Shown piece after piece: positions 24,716 through 33,114 of a stretch of DNA of 64,000 nucleotides (its first letter is position 1; each line of letters begins with the position of its first letter). Source of the stretch: Pontivivens insulae (GTDB lineage: Bacteria; Pseudomonadota; Alphaproteobacteria; Rhodobacterales; Rhodobacteraceae). The notes beneath the pieces were generated by a model. It was given only the letters and a program-made list of their open reading frames with translations. It was not told the origin of the DNA and did not search any database. Position numbers and translations under genes: made by a program. The stretch spans positions 248,001 through 312,000 of the forward strand of contig NZ_OMKW01000001.1 of the NCBI RefSeq assembly GCF_900302495.1, given 5' to 3'.

Positions 24716-25402
24716 TCAGAGGAGCTGCTCGCCATAGTCACTGACGAGCAGATGCGTCGGGTCTTCATCTTCCTCGATTTTTGCGAAGCGTCCAATGGGT
24801 TCGCGGAAGATATTGTCCGTTTCGTCATCGTTGACCGTCGACACTTCGCCGATCAGCACATCACCGCCCTCACCCCAGAAAGCGTGCCAGTCGCCGGGCA
24901 TGAGCGTGACACTCTCACCGGGTGCAAGGCGAAGCTTCTCGCCCGGCTTGAACGTACGTGCGATCCCGTCGCACAGAACCGTACCACCCTGGTCTTCGGC
25001 AAACCTGCCATCCGGATCGGAGCCGTAGAGTTCGACAACGAGGGTCGCACCGCCGCGATTGATGATGTCTTCGGCCTTCACCACGTGGGTGTGCATGGGG
25101 GACAGCTGCTCTTCGCGGGAGATCAGCAGCTTTTCTGCGTAACACATGCCGCCGCCACGCTGCAGGTCGTCGAGACGCCCATTGCGCAAGGTGAACAGAA
25201 ACAACCCCATCTTGTCGAAATTGCCTGCGCCGTAATCCGTGATGTCCCAACCACAACGCGCATCGATCAAGCTACGGGCGACTGATGCATTCGCTTGGAA
25301 TTCCTGAGGAGTCCAATAGGCAAAGGGCGGCAGGACAAAGCCGAACGAGCGGATCATCTCGTCAGCTTCGGCCATGATCTGATTGATGCGCGAACGCTTC
25401 AT
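24716..25402 (-). CDS. D-lyxose/D-mannose isomerase family protein (cupin)
   Basis: 228 residues from ATG 25402, which overlaps the hydrolase stop (ATGA). It matches the D-lyxose ketol-isomerase family: MKRSRINQIMAEADEMIRSF start, the cupin metal site EEQLSPMHTHVVKAEDIINRGG with the His-x-His and Glu ligands, and LAPGESVTLMPGDWHAFWGE. These enzymes interconvert D-lyxose with D-xylulose and D-mannose with D-fructose using Mn or Co. Between a glycosylglycerate hydrolase and glycerate kinase it probably turns freed mannose into fructose. This is the gene that favours a mannosyl over a glucosyl substrate for the cluster. Confidence 0.8.
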   Translation of the reverse strand: MKRSRINQIMAEADEMIRSFGFVLPPFAYWTPQEFQANASVARSLIDARCGWDITDYGAGNFDKMGLFLFTLRNGRLDDLQRGGGMCYAEKLLISREEQLSPMHTHVVKAEDIINRGGATLVVELYGSDPDGRFAEDQGGTVLCDGIARTFKPGEKLRLAPGESVTLMPGDWHAFWGEGGDVLIGEVSTVNDDETDNIFREPIGRFAKIEEDEDPTHLLVSDYGEQLL

Positions 25403-26676
25403 GCAACTTGTTCCTGCCTGTAAAGAATGTCGATTACCATCGCAGCCGTCCACGTGAAGTGGCCACCTCCACAAGGTTCGGCCGTGATGGGATCATAGTA
25501 TTCGGCAAAGCCGCTTTTCTCAATCAGCCGCAGACTGTCATCCATCAAGCGTTGGGACATGACATGCTGACCCGCTTGCGCCAACCCGTCGGAGATCATC
25601 GTGTTCATGATCAGCCAAACCGGCCCTCGCCAATAGCGCGCGCCGTCAAATTCAGGCGCAACTGGATCGTGGCTGGGCACCAGAAATTCGGCAGTCTTTC
25701 CAATCTGGTTAAGGCGGTCCGCAATGGCCTGTGCACGACCTTCGGGGATGGGGGCGAAGACGGTTAGCAAGCCACCGATGGACGGGCTGTCGATGAATTC
25801 CTCCTTTGCCCGATCATAGCAAAGGTACTGACCGCGCGTATCGCTCCACAGCTGATCAAGGGCAGCCGTACCCTTCGCGGCCATTGCCCTGCTTTCCTTG
25901 GCAATTTCACCTTCACCCAGTGCAGCCGCAAGCTCTGCTACCGCCGCGCAGGAGCGGATCAGGATTGCGTTGAAACCGGGATCAACAACGCGGAAAGGCG
26001 ACGCATCGTGCAGAACTTCCGTATCCCATTTCAGCGACCTGAAATGCTGAACCAGCCAGATATAGCGGTCATATTGCTCTTTCGTTGGGCGATGATCCGG
26101 GTTCGCATGCATTGTATCGCGCCGTGTGTATGGCTCCACCCCATCGGTCGGAACGGCCGCGAAGGGTGCGTCCCAGTCGATCGAGTTGTCGCGGCCGGAT
26201 TCCCACGGGTGAATGATTGCGACCAATCCCTCACCTCGCGGATCGCGGGTGCGATAGAACCATTTGTGCCATGCGTGGATGCTGGGCAGCAGAGCGCGTG
26301 CACGTTCTTCCGCCAGGGATTTATCACGAGCCATATCCATCAGCCGTGCAACCGCGTAACCTGAAACAGGCGGCTGGGTGATACCGGATGTGGCAACGGG
26401 GCGAGCTGTCTGCCACACATCCGGGCCAGGAAAATAGCCATCGTCATGTTCATGAAAAATGATGTGCGGCACCATCCCACACGGCCATTGGTGGCTCATC
26501 AACGTGTCGATCTCGGTCCAAGCGCGCGCTTCGTCGAAGTGTACAAAGCCCAAGGCAGAGAGTGCGGAGTCCCAGTTCCACTGAAACGGGTAGAGCCCAT
26601 GCGTCGGAACCGTATAGGCACCACGGTCATTCAGGCGGAGCACGTTCTTCGCTTCGGCAATCAGATCTTTCGTCAT
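25399..26676 (-). CDS. GH63-type glycoside hydrolase, likely mannosylglycerate (or glucosylglycerate) hydrolase
   Basis: 425 residues, the length of mannosylglycerate and glucosylglycerate hydrolases, with an (alpha/alpha)6 barrel. HGLYPFQWNWDSAL (about 26-39) is the typical family start. HPWESGRDNSIDWD (about 156-169) holds the presumed general acid Asp 163. FAEYYDP (Glu 392) near the end is the likely base, followed by GGGHFTWTAAM. No signal peptide, so it acts in the cytoplasm after import by the ABC system encoded upstream. Products would be glycerate plus mannose or glucose, matched by the glycerate kinase and isomerase genes next to it. Start ATG 26676 overlaps the ATPase stop by one base. 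The substrate is inference from context. Confidence 0.82.
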   Translation of the reverse strand: MTKDLIAEAKNVLRLNDRGAYTVPTHGLYPFQWNWDSALSALGFVHFDEARAWTEIDTLMSHQWPCGMVPHIIFHEHDDGYFPGPDVWQTARPVATSGITQPPVSGYAVARLMDMARDKSLAEERARALLPSIHAWHKWFYRTRDPRGEGLVAIIHPWESGRDNSIDWDAPFAAVPTDGVEPYTRRDTMHANPDHRPTKEQYDRYIWLVQHFRSLKWDTEVLHDASPFRVVDPGFNAILIRSCAAVAELAAALGEGEIAKESRAMAAKGTAALDQLWSDTRGQYLCYDRAKEEFIDSPSIGGLLTVFAPIPEGRAQAIADRLNQIGKTAEFLVPSHDPVAPEFDGARYWRGPVWLIMNTMISDGLAQAGQHVMSQRLMDDSLRLIEKSGFAEYYDPITAEPCGGGHFTWTAAMVIDILYRQEQVA

Positions 26677-27719
26677 TACGACACCGCCAATGTGGTTGCA
26701 GGATCGAACCAGCGTCCGCGACCATCCTGCGGTGCCAGCGTAAGTGTATCCCCCATACGGACTTGCGTCTCGCTGTCGAGGATCGCCCGGAATTGGTGCC
26801 CTTCAACTTCACAAGTCACCAGGAGGTGGGCGCCGAGAGGTTCTACCACCTTGGCGCGCGCCTGAAAGCCTTGATCGGCAAGCGTCAGGTCCTCTGGCCG
26901 GATCGCAAATTTCAGATCCTTGCCCGCATTGGGGCCGTGGAGCGTCTGGCCCGCGACGCTCCACTGCCCTGCTGCTCCTGCCGGGGTGGCCGGGAGGAAG
27001 TTCATCGGTGGGTTGCCGATGAAACCGGCAACGAATTCGGCTGCCGGATCGCGATACACTTCGATCGGGGACGCGGCCTGCACGATCTTGCCTTCGTGCA
27101 TGACACTGATCCGGTCGGCCATCGACATGGCCTCTACCTGATCATGGGTGACATAGATCGCGGTTGTGTTGCTCTCCGCCAGAACGCCCTTGAGTTCCGC
27201 CCGCATTTCCATCCGCAACAGTGCGTCGAGGTTTGACAGCGGCTCATCCATCAGGATCACATCCGGCTCCATCGCCAACGCACGGGCCACGGCGACCCGC
27301 TGTCGCTGACCACCTGACAGTTCGCCAGAATACCGCTTGAGCAACTGGTCGATGTGCATCAGCCCCGCTGTGCGCTCAACGCGCCGCTTGACCTGATCAT
27401 TGGGCAGCTTTTGCATGCGCAATCCAAAGCCGATATTCTCGAACACGGTTAGGTGCGGGAACACGGCGTAGTTCTGAAAGACCATCGAGATCCCGCGATC
27501 CTTTGGGGGAAGGTGGTCAACGCGCTTCCCACCGATCCAGACCTCACCCTCCGATGCGGTTTCCAGTCCGCAGATGATCCGAAGCAGGGTGGACTTACCG
27601 CAGCCAGAGGCGCCGAGCAGGACCATGAACTCCTGATCATCAATTGTCAGATTGATGTCGTGCAGCGCCTGATAGTCGCCAAAGCGCTTTGCGACGTTCT
27701 TGATTTCAATAACAGCCAT
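26676..27719 (-). CDS. Carbohydrate ABC transporter ATP-binding protein (MalK/UgpC type)
   Basis: 347 residues. Nucleotide-binding domain with Walker A LLGASGCGKST, Q-loop SMVFQNYAVFPHLTVFENI, signature LSGGQRQRVAVARAL, Walker B VILMDEPLSNLDA and H-loop YVTHDQVEAM, then a C-terminal TOBE/MalK regulatory domain (about 240-347; FAIRPEDLTLADQGFQARAKVV). It powers the two permeases encoded upstream in the same operon. It starts 30 bases after the second permease gene and ends overlapping the hydrolase start. The substrate is read as mannosylglycerate or a relative from the enzymes of the cluster. Confidence 0.9.
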   Translation of the reverse strand: MAVIEIKNVAKRFGDYQALHDINLTIDDQEFMVLLGASGCGKSTLLRIICGLETASEGEVWIGGKRVDHLPPKDRGISMVFQNYAVFPHLTVFENIGFGLRMQKLPNDQVKRRVERTAGLMHIDQLLKRYSGELSGGQRQRVAVARALAMEPDVILMDEPLSNLDALLRMEMRAELKGVLAESNTTAIYVTHDQVEAMSMADRISVMHEGKIVQAASPIEVYRDPAAEFVAGFIGNPPMNFLPATPAGAAGQWSVAGQTLHGPNAGKDLKFAIRPEDLTLADQGFQARAKVVEPLGAHLLVTCEVEGHQFRAILDSETQVRMGDTLTLAPQDGRGRWFDPATTLAVS

Positions 27720-27749
27720 GATTGGGCTCCTTTAACTGGCAACCCGCGC

Positions 27750-28595
27750 TTAGCGGTTGGCGATGCCCCACATCGCGAAGAGGTACTTGCGAACAGCGAA
27801 GATGAAGATCAGCGCCGGCACGACGAGGATAAAGCCGCCTGCGAATTTCAGATGCAGTGGCGAGGTGTCGAGGTTTTGCAGCAGGAATGCGGTCAGGGTC
27901 CGGTTCTCGATCGTGAGAACCGCAGCCGCAAACACTTCATTCCATGAGATCACGAAGGCAAAGATTGCCGAGGCTGTGATGCCCGGAAGCACAAGCGGCA
28001 GGATCACCTTTTGAAATGCGGTTAGGCGATTGCATCCCAGGGTCCACGCTGCCTCTTCCAACTCAATCGGGATGCCAGAAAAGAGCGAGAAGGTAATCAA
28101 CACTGCAAATGGGATCGCCAGTGTTGTGTGCACCAAAGCCAAGCCAAAGATCGTGTCATCGATCCCCACCCGAATGAACATCACCGCCAGCGGCAGGGCC
28201 AAAAGGGGGAGCGGAAACGCCCGCGTCAGCAAGATCAGCAGACGGAACAGTTCCTTGCCTCGAAACTCGAAACGGGAGAGCGCGTAGCCCGCCGGTGCCC
28301 CGATGGCGATCGACATGACCATCGTGAGCGCGGCCACAAGGATCGAGTTCTTCAGGGCGGTGAGGATCCCCGCGAAATTCGCGAAGAATGTCAGGCTGCC
28401 CAGATCGAATTCCGGGATGAACGGCTTGGGATAGCTGTTGACCGCCTCGGGTGAGCTGAGCGTGTTGATCAGCAGGAAGTAGAGCGGGACGATGACCCAG
28501 GCGCAGAGAAGGACGACGGCAGCAATATAGACATACTGTCCGGCCTTTCTCGTGTTTGCGCCAACTTCGGCGACATCTGTCGTTTCAGCGGTCAT
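27750..28595 (-). CDS. Carbohydrate ABC transporter permease (MalG type)
   Basis: 281 residues with six predicted membrane segments, starting with YVYIAAVVLLCAWVIVPLYFLLINTL. The cytoplasmic EAA loop is EEAAWTLGCNRLTAFQKVILPLVLPG. It is of the MalG class and pairs with the permease encoded just before it (start overlaps that stop by four bases). It forms the channel for a glycoside imported from the periplasm. No substrate residues can be named. Confidence 0.9.
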   Translation of the reverse strand: MTAETTDVAEVGANTRKAGQYVYIAAVVLLCAWVIVPLYFLLINTLSSPEAVNSYPKPFIPEFDLGSLTFFANFAGILTALKNSILVAALTMVMSIAIGAPAGYALSRFEFRGKELFRLLILLTRAFPLPLLALPLAVMFIRVGIDDTIFGLALVHTTLAIPFAVLITFSLFSGIPIELEEAAWTLGCNRLTAFQKVILPLVLPGITASAIFAFVISWNEVFAAAVLTIENRTLTAFLLQNLDTSPLHLKFAGGFILVVPALIFIFAVRKYLFAMWGIANR

Positions 28596-29437
28596 ATCGT
28601 GGCTCCTTTCGGAACGCGCAGCGCACGCATGATGATCAGGGTGAAGGCGATTGAGATGCCCAGAATGATCAAAGCGATCGCAGCGGCGGCGCCTGCATTA
28701 AGCAGCGTGAACTGATACTCATAGGTTTCACCCATCAGGACTGGGAACAGCGTCCCACCCAGGGCTTGCACGACGGCGAAGACTTCGAACGCGAGGATTA
28801 CGCGCAGGACCAGCGCAGTTTGTAGTGAGGGGCGCAGCATCGGCAGGGTGATTTTGAGGAAACGCTGCCAGGCGGTGGCGCCAAATACTTCGCCCGCCTC
28901 GTAGTATTCCTTGGGGATCAGGCCAATACCGGCAACGAGGATGACCAACATGATCGCGGTTGCACGCCAGACTTCGGCCAACATGATCGCCACAAAGACC
29001 ATCATTGGGCTTTGATAGCTAAGGAAGTTGGTCGGGCTGTCGATCAAACCAAGGCCGCCCATCATTGAATTGAGGAAGCCCGACTGCTCGAAGATGGCAA
29101 GCCAGATGATACCTGCCGCCAGATCGGAAATGCCCAACGGAATCGTCCAGATATATAGGATCAGGTCACGCCCGCGCTTCATCCTGTTCACCATGGTCGC
29201 CATCAGGAGTGACAGCGCGAGTTGGATCGGCACAACGGCGAGTGCGAGCAGGAAAGTGTTCTTGAGCGAGATCGGGAATTTCCAGTGGCTGGTAACATCC
29301 CTGAAATTGTCCAATGTGAAGCCGGAACCGTCGCTGAACGCCTGCTGGGCTACCAAAACGAATGGGTAGAGAAAGAACAGGCACAGAAACAATGTGACCG
29401 GCAGGATCAGGACGTAGGGCAATAGACGCGGGTTCAT
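28592..29437 (-). CDS. Carbohydrate ABC transporter permease (MalF/UgpA type)
   Basis: 281 residues with six membrane segments, first LLPYVLILPVTLFLCLFFLYPFVLVA. The EAA loop is YYEAGEVFGATAWQRFLKITLPMLRP. It pairs with the following permease to form the import channel for the cluster's glycoside. It is separated from the binding-protein gene by a 116-base gap that contains a stable hairpin, which is common after highly expressed binding-protein genes. Confidence 0.9.
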   Translation of the reverse strand: MNPRLLPYVLILPVTLFLCLFFLYPFVLVAQQAFSDGSGFTLDNFRDVTSHWKFPISLKNTFLLALAVVPIQLALSLLMATMVNRMKRGRDLILYIWTIPLGISDLAAGIIWLAIFEQSGFLNSMMGGLGLIDSPTNFLSYQSPMMVFVAIMLAEVWRATAIMLVILVAGIGLIPKEYYEAGEVFGATAWQRFLKITLPMLRPSLQTALVLRVILAFEVFAVVQALGGTLFPVLMGETYEYQFTLLNAGAAAAIALIILGISIAFTLIIMRALRVPKGATI

Positions 29438-29517
29438 TCGACCGCTCCCCTCTTGACGCCTTGGCGCTGGTTATTTTGTCGATGATGACAGGCTCGATCC
29501 AAAAGATCGAAGTAAGT

Positions 29518-29545
29518 TTGGGGGCGCCACACTTAGCGCCCCCAA
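29518..29545 (-). terminator. Hairpin between binding-protein and permease genes
   Basis: A perfect 10-bp stem, TTGGGGGCGC at 29518-29527 with GCGCCCCCAA at 29536-29545 and an eight-base loop, starting eight bases after the binding-protein stop. No T run follows on the minus strand, so it is more likely an RNA-stabilising or partial-termination element that lowers permease expression relative to the binding protein. Confidence 0.65.
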
Positions 29546-29553
29546 GGGGAGAA

Positions 29554-30816
29554 TTACTCCACCGGGCAGGCACCCTCAGACGGGGCATCTGGGGCCCAGC
29601 ATGGCGCACCGGTTTCTTCCATGATCCGCATCAGCGTCTCTTTCTGATCTTCAAGGACCGCCTCGATGGGCTGACCGGCCAGAATGATACGCTCGAACGT
29701 GTCGACGAAGACGCGGTTGAACTCACCACCCTTGTCGCCCAGGCCCGCGGGCAAAAGACCCGGGTTGGCATCTGGGGATGCGCTCATCGTCGCGACAGCT
29801 GCACCAGCGGCCTGCACCGAAGGCGGCAGATCGTCCGGCAGTTCAACATCAACGACCGGGAAGAAGTTGGTCGCCCGGAGCGTGGCAATCTGGGTTTCGG
29901 GCAGCAGCATATGCTCGACCAGCGCACGCGCCTCGTCCATGTCTGGTGCCGTGGCGGGGATCGCGACACCCGCGATCACCGGCATGAAGCCGCGACCGGT
30001 CGGGCCAGCAGGTGCCGGGAAGGCAACGAAGTCATCGGGGCGATCATTGAACGCTTGTGCCAGACGCGAGGTATGGTCGAACACAATCCAAGCGTCACCG
30101 TTCAGCAGTTGCTCTTGCATGAAGCTGAAGTTTGTCGAACCCGGGTTTGTATGTGCCCAAAGCTCGCGGAACGCTTCCCATGCGCCGACAGCCGCTTCGG
30201 ACGCAAAGGTGCGTACCACGCCGTCAGTATAGGACGGGTAGAGATACCCTTGGAAGAAGCGGTGCTTCAGACCGTTCGGACCCGCGGGGAAGCCAAAACG
30301 CGGCTCGCCGGTTGCCTCGTGAACATTCGCCGCCCAGGCGATCAGTTGATCGTAAGTCAGCGCGTTAATGTCAGCGCCGTCCGGCAGATAGGGCAGGGCT
30401 TCGCGATTTGCTGCCATGATATAGCTCGCCTGCATCCACGGGATGTACTGCATGTTGTCCGTGCCTAGCATTGCAAGGCTGTTGAACGTGTCACTTGCCG
30501 CAGAAACGCCCAGATCGTCGAGGTCGACGAGATTCTCGGGGTCCATGGCAGAGAAGTCGCCGTGCAACGCGCCGAGTACGCCAATTGAACCTGAACCTGC
30601 TTCAAGCTCAGCGTTAAGGCGTGTAATCCAAGGGCCGCCGTCATTCGGTTGATAGTCGACTTCGCCCGCAAAACCGCTGAGCACCTGCTCCCGCATCGCT
30701 TGCGCCTCTTCAACAGGCTTTGCCTGCGTAGACCAGAACAGCACCTCAGCAGCGGCTGAAGTTGAAAGCAGCGCAGCCGCGATTGCCGCACCCGTAAGTG
30801 TGGATTTGATGGTCAT
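29554..30816 (-). CDS. Extracellular sugar-type substrate-binding protein
   Basis: 420 residues from ATG 30816, which has GGGAGGA upstream; the frame opens further left without an RBS. A signal peptide ends near STSAAA (about residue 23). The mature protein has the family 1 solute-binding fold with VLFWSTQAKPVEEAQAMREQV near the start, ALHGDFSAMDPENLVDLDDLG and the late MLLPETQIATL segment. It would bind the glycoside in the periplasm and deliver it to the two permeases. It is the first gene of the catabolic operon, divergent from the LacI regulator. The ligand is inferred from the downstream enzymes. Confidence 0.88.
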   Translation of the reverse strand: MTIKSTLTGAAIAAALLSTSAAAEVLFWSTQAKPVEEAQAMREQVLSGFAGEVDYQPNDGGPWITRLNAELEAGSGSIGVLGALHGDFSAMDPENLVDLDDLGVSAASDTFNSLAMLGTDNMQYIPWMQASYIMAANREALPYLPDGADINALTYDQLIAWAANVHEATGEPRFGFPAGPNGLKHRFFQGYLYPSYTDGVVRTFASEAAVGAWEAFRELWAHTNPGSTNFSFMQEQLLNGDAWIVFDHTSRLAQAFNDRPDDFVAFPAPAGPTGRGFMPVIAGVAIPATAPDMDEARALVEHMLLPETQIATLRATNFFPVVDVELPDDLPPSVQAAGAAVATMSASPDANPGLLPAGLGDKGGEFNRVFVDTFERIILAGQPIEAVLEDQKETLMRIMEETGAPCWAPDAPSEGACPVE

Positions 30817-30937
30817 GAATTCCTCCCAATTTGTCTTCGTCAACCAGCCCTTCAGAACCGGCTCGACCCTCAAGGTTTTGCGCAAGCCATCCGACGCTCG
30901 CGCCCAATCCTGTGATCGTTTCTGACTACTGGATCGT

Positions 30938-31067
30938 GGTACAACGTTATACCTTTCGTCAACGATTATTTATTATGACTTAAAAACCGAGACTTACGGT
31001 ATTGATGGGGCCTGTGAAGGTTGCTGAAAGGCCCAAAGCGAAGCATAATTTGATATAACGTTTATCC
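30938..31067. promoter_or_regulatory. LacI-type operator candidates between binding-protein gene and lacI gene
   Basis: The 285-base divergent region holds GGTACAACGTTATACC at 30938-30953, a 16-bp palindrome with one mismatched pair and a central CG, as LacI-family sites have. A second, weaker AACGTT-centred site, GATATAACGTTTATCC, lies at 31052-31067. Centres are 114 bp apart. The first lies upstream of the binding-protein gene, the second just before the regulator gene at 31102, so both the operon and the regulator could be controlled. Confidence 0.6.
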
Positions 31068-31101
31068 CACGGTTTGGGATTAGATTCGACGTGAGAGCCA
31101 G

Positions 31102-32115
31102 ATGACAAAGCGGCCCACATTGGAGACTGTTGCCACCCGAGCCGGCGTATCGCTTGCGACGGCCAGCCAGGTCATGCGTGGCAAAGGACGCATCTCTGAC
31201 GAGACAAGAAAAAGGGTTCAGGCGGCAGCGCGTGAGCTTCACTATGTGCGCGATGGTCGGGCGGCCGCGATGCGATCGGGTGCAAATCTCGAAATCGGGT
31301 TCGTCATCAACAAGATCTCAAACCCGTTCAATGCAGAAGTTGTTAGCGGCGTAAGTGATCGCCTGGGTAAAGAGGGCTATCTCGTTTCCATTCTGGATGG
31401 GGGTGATGATGCAGCCCTGCATGCGACCCATCTGCAATCCTTCATAGAAAATGGACGGGCAGGTCTCCTGTGGGTTCCCGCAACAGATACGGCTGCCACG
31501 ACGATAGAGATGTTGCGGACAAATCTGACGCCCACCGTGACGTTCATGCGCGATCTGGAAGGCAGCCCATTCGATCATGTTGGGATCCGAAATGCGGCTG
31601 CAACGACGGAGGCGACAGAGCACTTGATTGCGCTTGGTCATCGCAGAATTGCCTATTTGGGCGGACAAAACCAAAGCTCGGTGCGCCGAGAGCGGGTCGC
31701 GGGCTATGTCGCGACGATGGCACGTCACGATCTGGGTGAACCGATCATCTGGGAATGCGTTGATACCAAACCCGCAAGCTTCGAGGCGGTGATGGCGCTT
31801 TACAAAGCCTATCCGGACGTAACGGCGATGGTCTGCAATGGGGATATGGTGGCCCTCGGTGCGTCCGTTGGTCTCGACCGGCTCGGTCTCACGGTTGGAC
31901 ATGATGTCTCCATCGTCGGCTTCGACGGTATTGCGGATGCTGCCCTTTCAATCCCTTCCCTCACAACGATGAGCATCTCGCCCTACGAATTGGGACGAAA
32001 ATTGGCGAGCACGTTGCTTGATCGGATGCAGAACCCTGAAAGCCCAAGCGCGCGGGCAGAGCTGGCGGCAAAGCTGATTGTGCGAAATTCGTCAGGCCCC
32101 GCCCCAAAACTTTGA
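31102..32115 (+). CDS. LacI-family regulator of the glycosylglycerate cluster
   Basis: 337 residues: helix-turn-helix (about 6-50, TLETVATRAGVSLATASQVM), then the sugar-binding-like domain with IGFVINKISNPFNAEVV, GHRRIAYLGG and DVSIVGFDGI. It is divergent from the ABC/hydrolase operon and so is its probable repressor, released by the imported glycoside or a breakdown product. The HTH has SQVM rather than the usual SRVL at the recognition helix end. Its stop abuts the stop of the convergent LysR gene. Confidence 0.88.
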   Translation: MTKRPTLETVATRAGVSLATASQVMRGKGRISDETRKRVQAAARELHYVRDGRAAAMRSGANLEIGFVINKISNPFNAEVVSGVSDRLGKEGYLVSILDGGDDAALHATHLQSFIENGRAGLLWVPATDTAATTIEMLRTNLTPTVTFMRDLEGSPFDHVGIRNAAATTEATEHLIALGHRRIAYLGGQNQSSVRRERVAGYVATMARHDLGEPIIWECVDTKPASFEAVMALYKAYPDVTAMVCNGDMVALGASVGLDRLGLTVGHDVSIVGFDGIADAALSIPSLTTMSISPYELGRKLASTLLDRMQNPESPSARAELAAKLIVRNSSGPAPKL

Positions 32116-32988
32116 TCAGGGACTAAGAACCTCCACCAGCCTCTGGGTGAGACGTTTCCGGGCCCCGGTTTCGGGCCAAACTGCGTAGACCCCAAGCGTA
32201 GGCGGCTGCCAGCGTGGCAGCACCTCGACCAGCCGCCCTGTCGCCAAATCAGCCTCTATTTCGCTTGCGGGCAGGTTGAGCATGCCCAGGCCCGCCAGCG
32301 CGGCTTGACGGCCTGCGCTGATCGAGCTGACTTCAAGCCGGATACGTTCGGGCGTCACGATGATTTCCTCACGCCCATCTGTCAGCGCGAATTTCTGCGG
32401 CACCATCGAGAAGTGAATGAACTCCCCTCGACTGAGGTCGTCGAGCGATGCGATGCGCCCCCACCGCGTTAGGGCGTCCGGGCTCGCAACCAGTTTCCGC
32501 TCAAACCACGCGATCCGCTTTGCCTTGAGGGCACTGTCTGTCAGCACGCCGAGTCGGATCGCAAGGTCATAGCCGTCTCGGATCAGATCAACCTGACGGT
32601 CGGTGCTGTGGATGGACATAGCGACGAGGGGGTGCGCCTTCGCAAATGACCAGATTGCCTGATGCACGGGACCCTGATCGCCAAAAGCTGGCAGGCTTAT
32701 CTTCAGTGAGCCGACAAGTTGGTCCGACGTATCTGCCAATGCATCAATTGCGTCTTCACCCGCAGCCACCATGCGGCGGGCAGAGCCGAGCACACGCTCA
32801 CCTTCTGCGGTCAGCGTTAAAGCGCGCGTCGATCTGAAGAGGAGCGGTGTTTCCAACCGCTCCTCCAGCCGGGTGACGTGATGGCTGACGACTGAGGTGG
32901 AAAGCGAGAGCCGGCGGGCCGCGGCACTAAAGCTTCCTGAATCGGCAACGGCGACGAAAACGGCGAGATTTCGGTATGTGTCGATCAT
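32116..32988 (-). CDS. LysR-family transcriptional regulator
   Basis: 290 residues with the LysR winged helix at the N-terminus (NLAVFVAVADSGSFSAAARRL then SVVSHHVTRLEERLETPLLF) and a standard effector domain. It is divergent from the Tat-exported metallo-beta-lactamase gene at 33115, 126 bases away, which is its likely target. The effector is unknown. Confidence 0.88.
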   Translation of the reverse strand: MIDTYRNLAVFVAVADSGSFSAAARRLSLSTSVVSHHVTRLEERLETPLLFRSTRALTLTAEGERVLGSARRMVAAGEDAIDALADTSDQLVGSLKISLPAFGDQGPVHQAIWSFAKAHPLVAMSIHSTDRQVDLIRDGYDLAIRLGVLTDSALKAKRIAWFERKLVASPDALTRWGRIASLDDLSRGEFIHFSMVPQKFALTDGREEIIVTPERIRLEVSSISAGRQAALAGLGMLNLPASEIEADLATGRLVEVLPRWQPPTLGVYAVWPETGARKRLTQRLVEVLSP

Positions 32989-33114
32989 TCTATTTTTTGG
33001 AAATATGAATAGGCTTTTACACCACTAATTCAAAAAGAAGTCAGGGTCTATTCCTCTTCTTGTTTCAAGAAAACAAACCCATTGGCCGTTTGGCTTGCAT
33101 GAAAGAGGACCACC

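Noticed and set aside
32986-33114. LysR-type ATTC/GAAT half-site pair between LysR and the metallo-beta-lactamase gene
   Set aside because: The arms match poorly and one overlaps the LysR start codon, so it is not clear enough to call.
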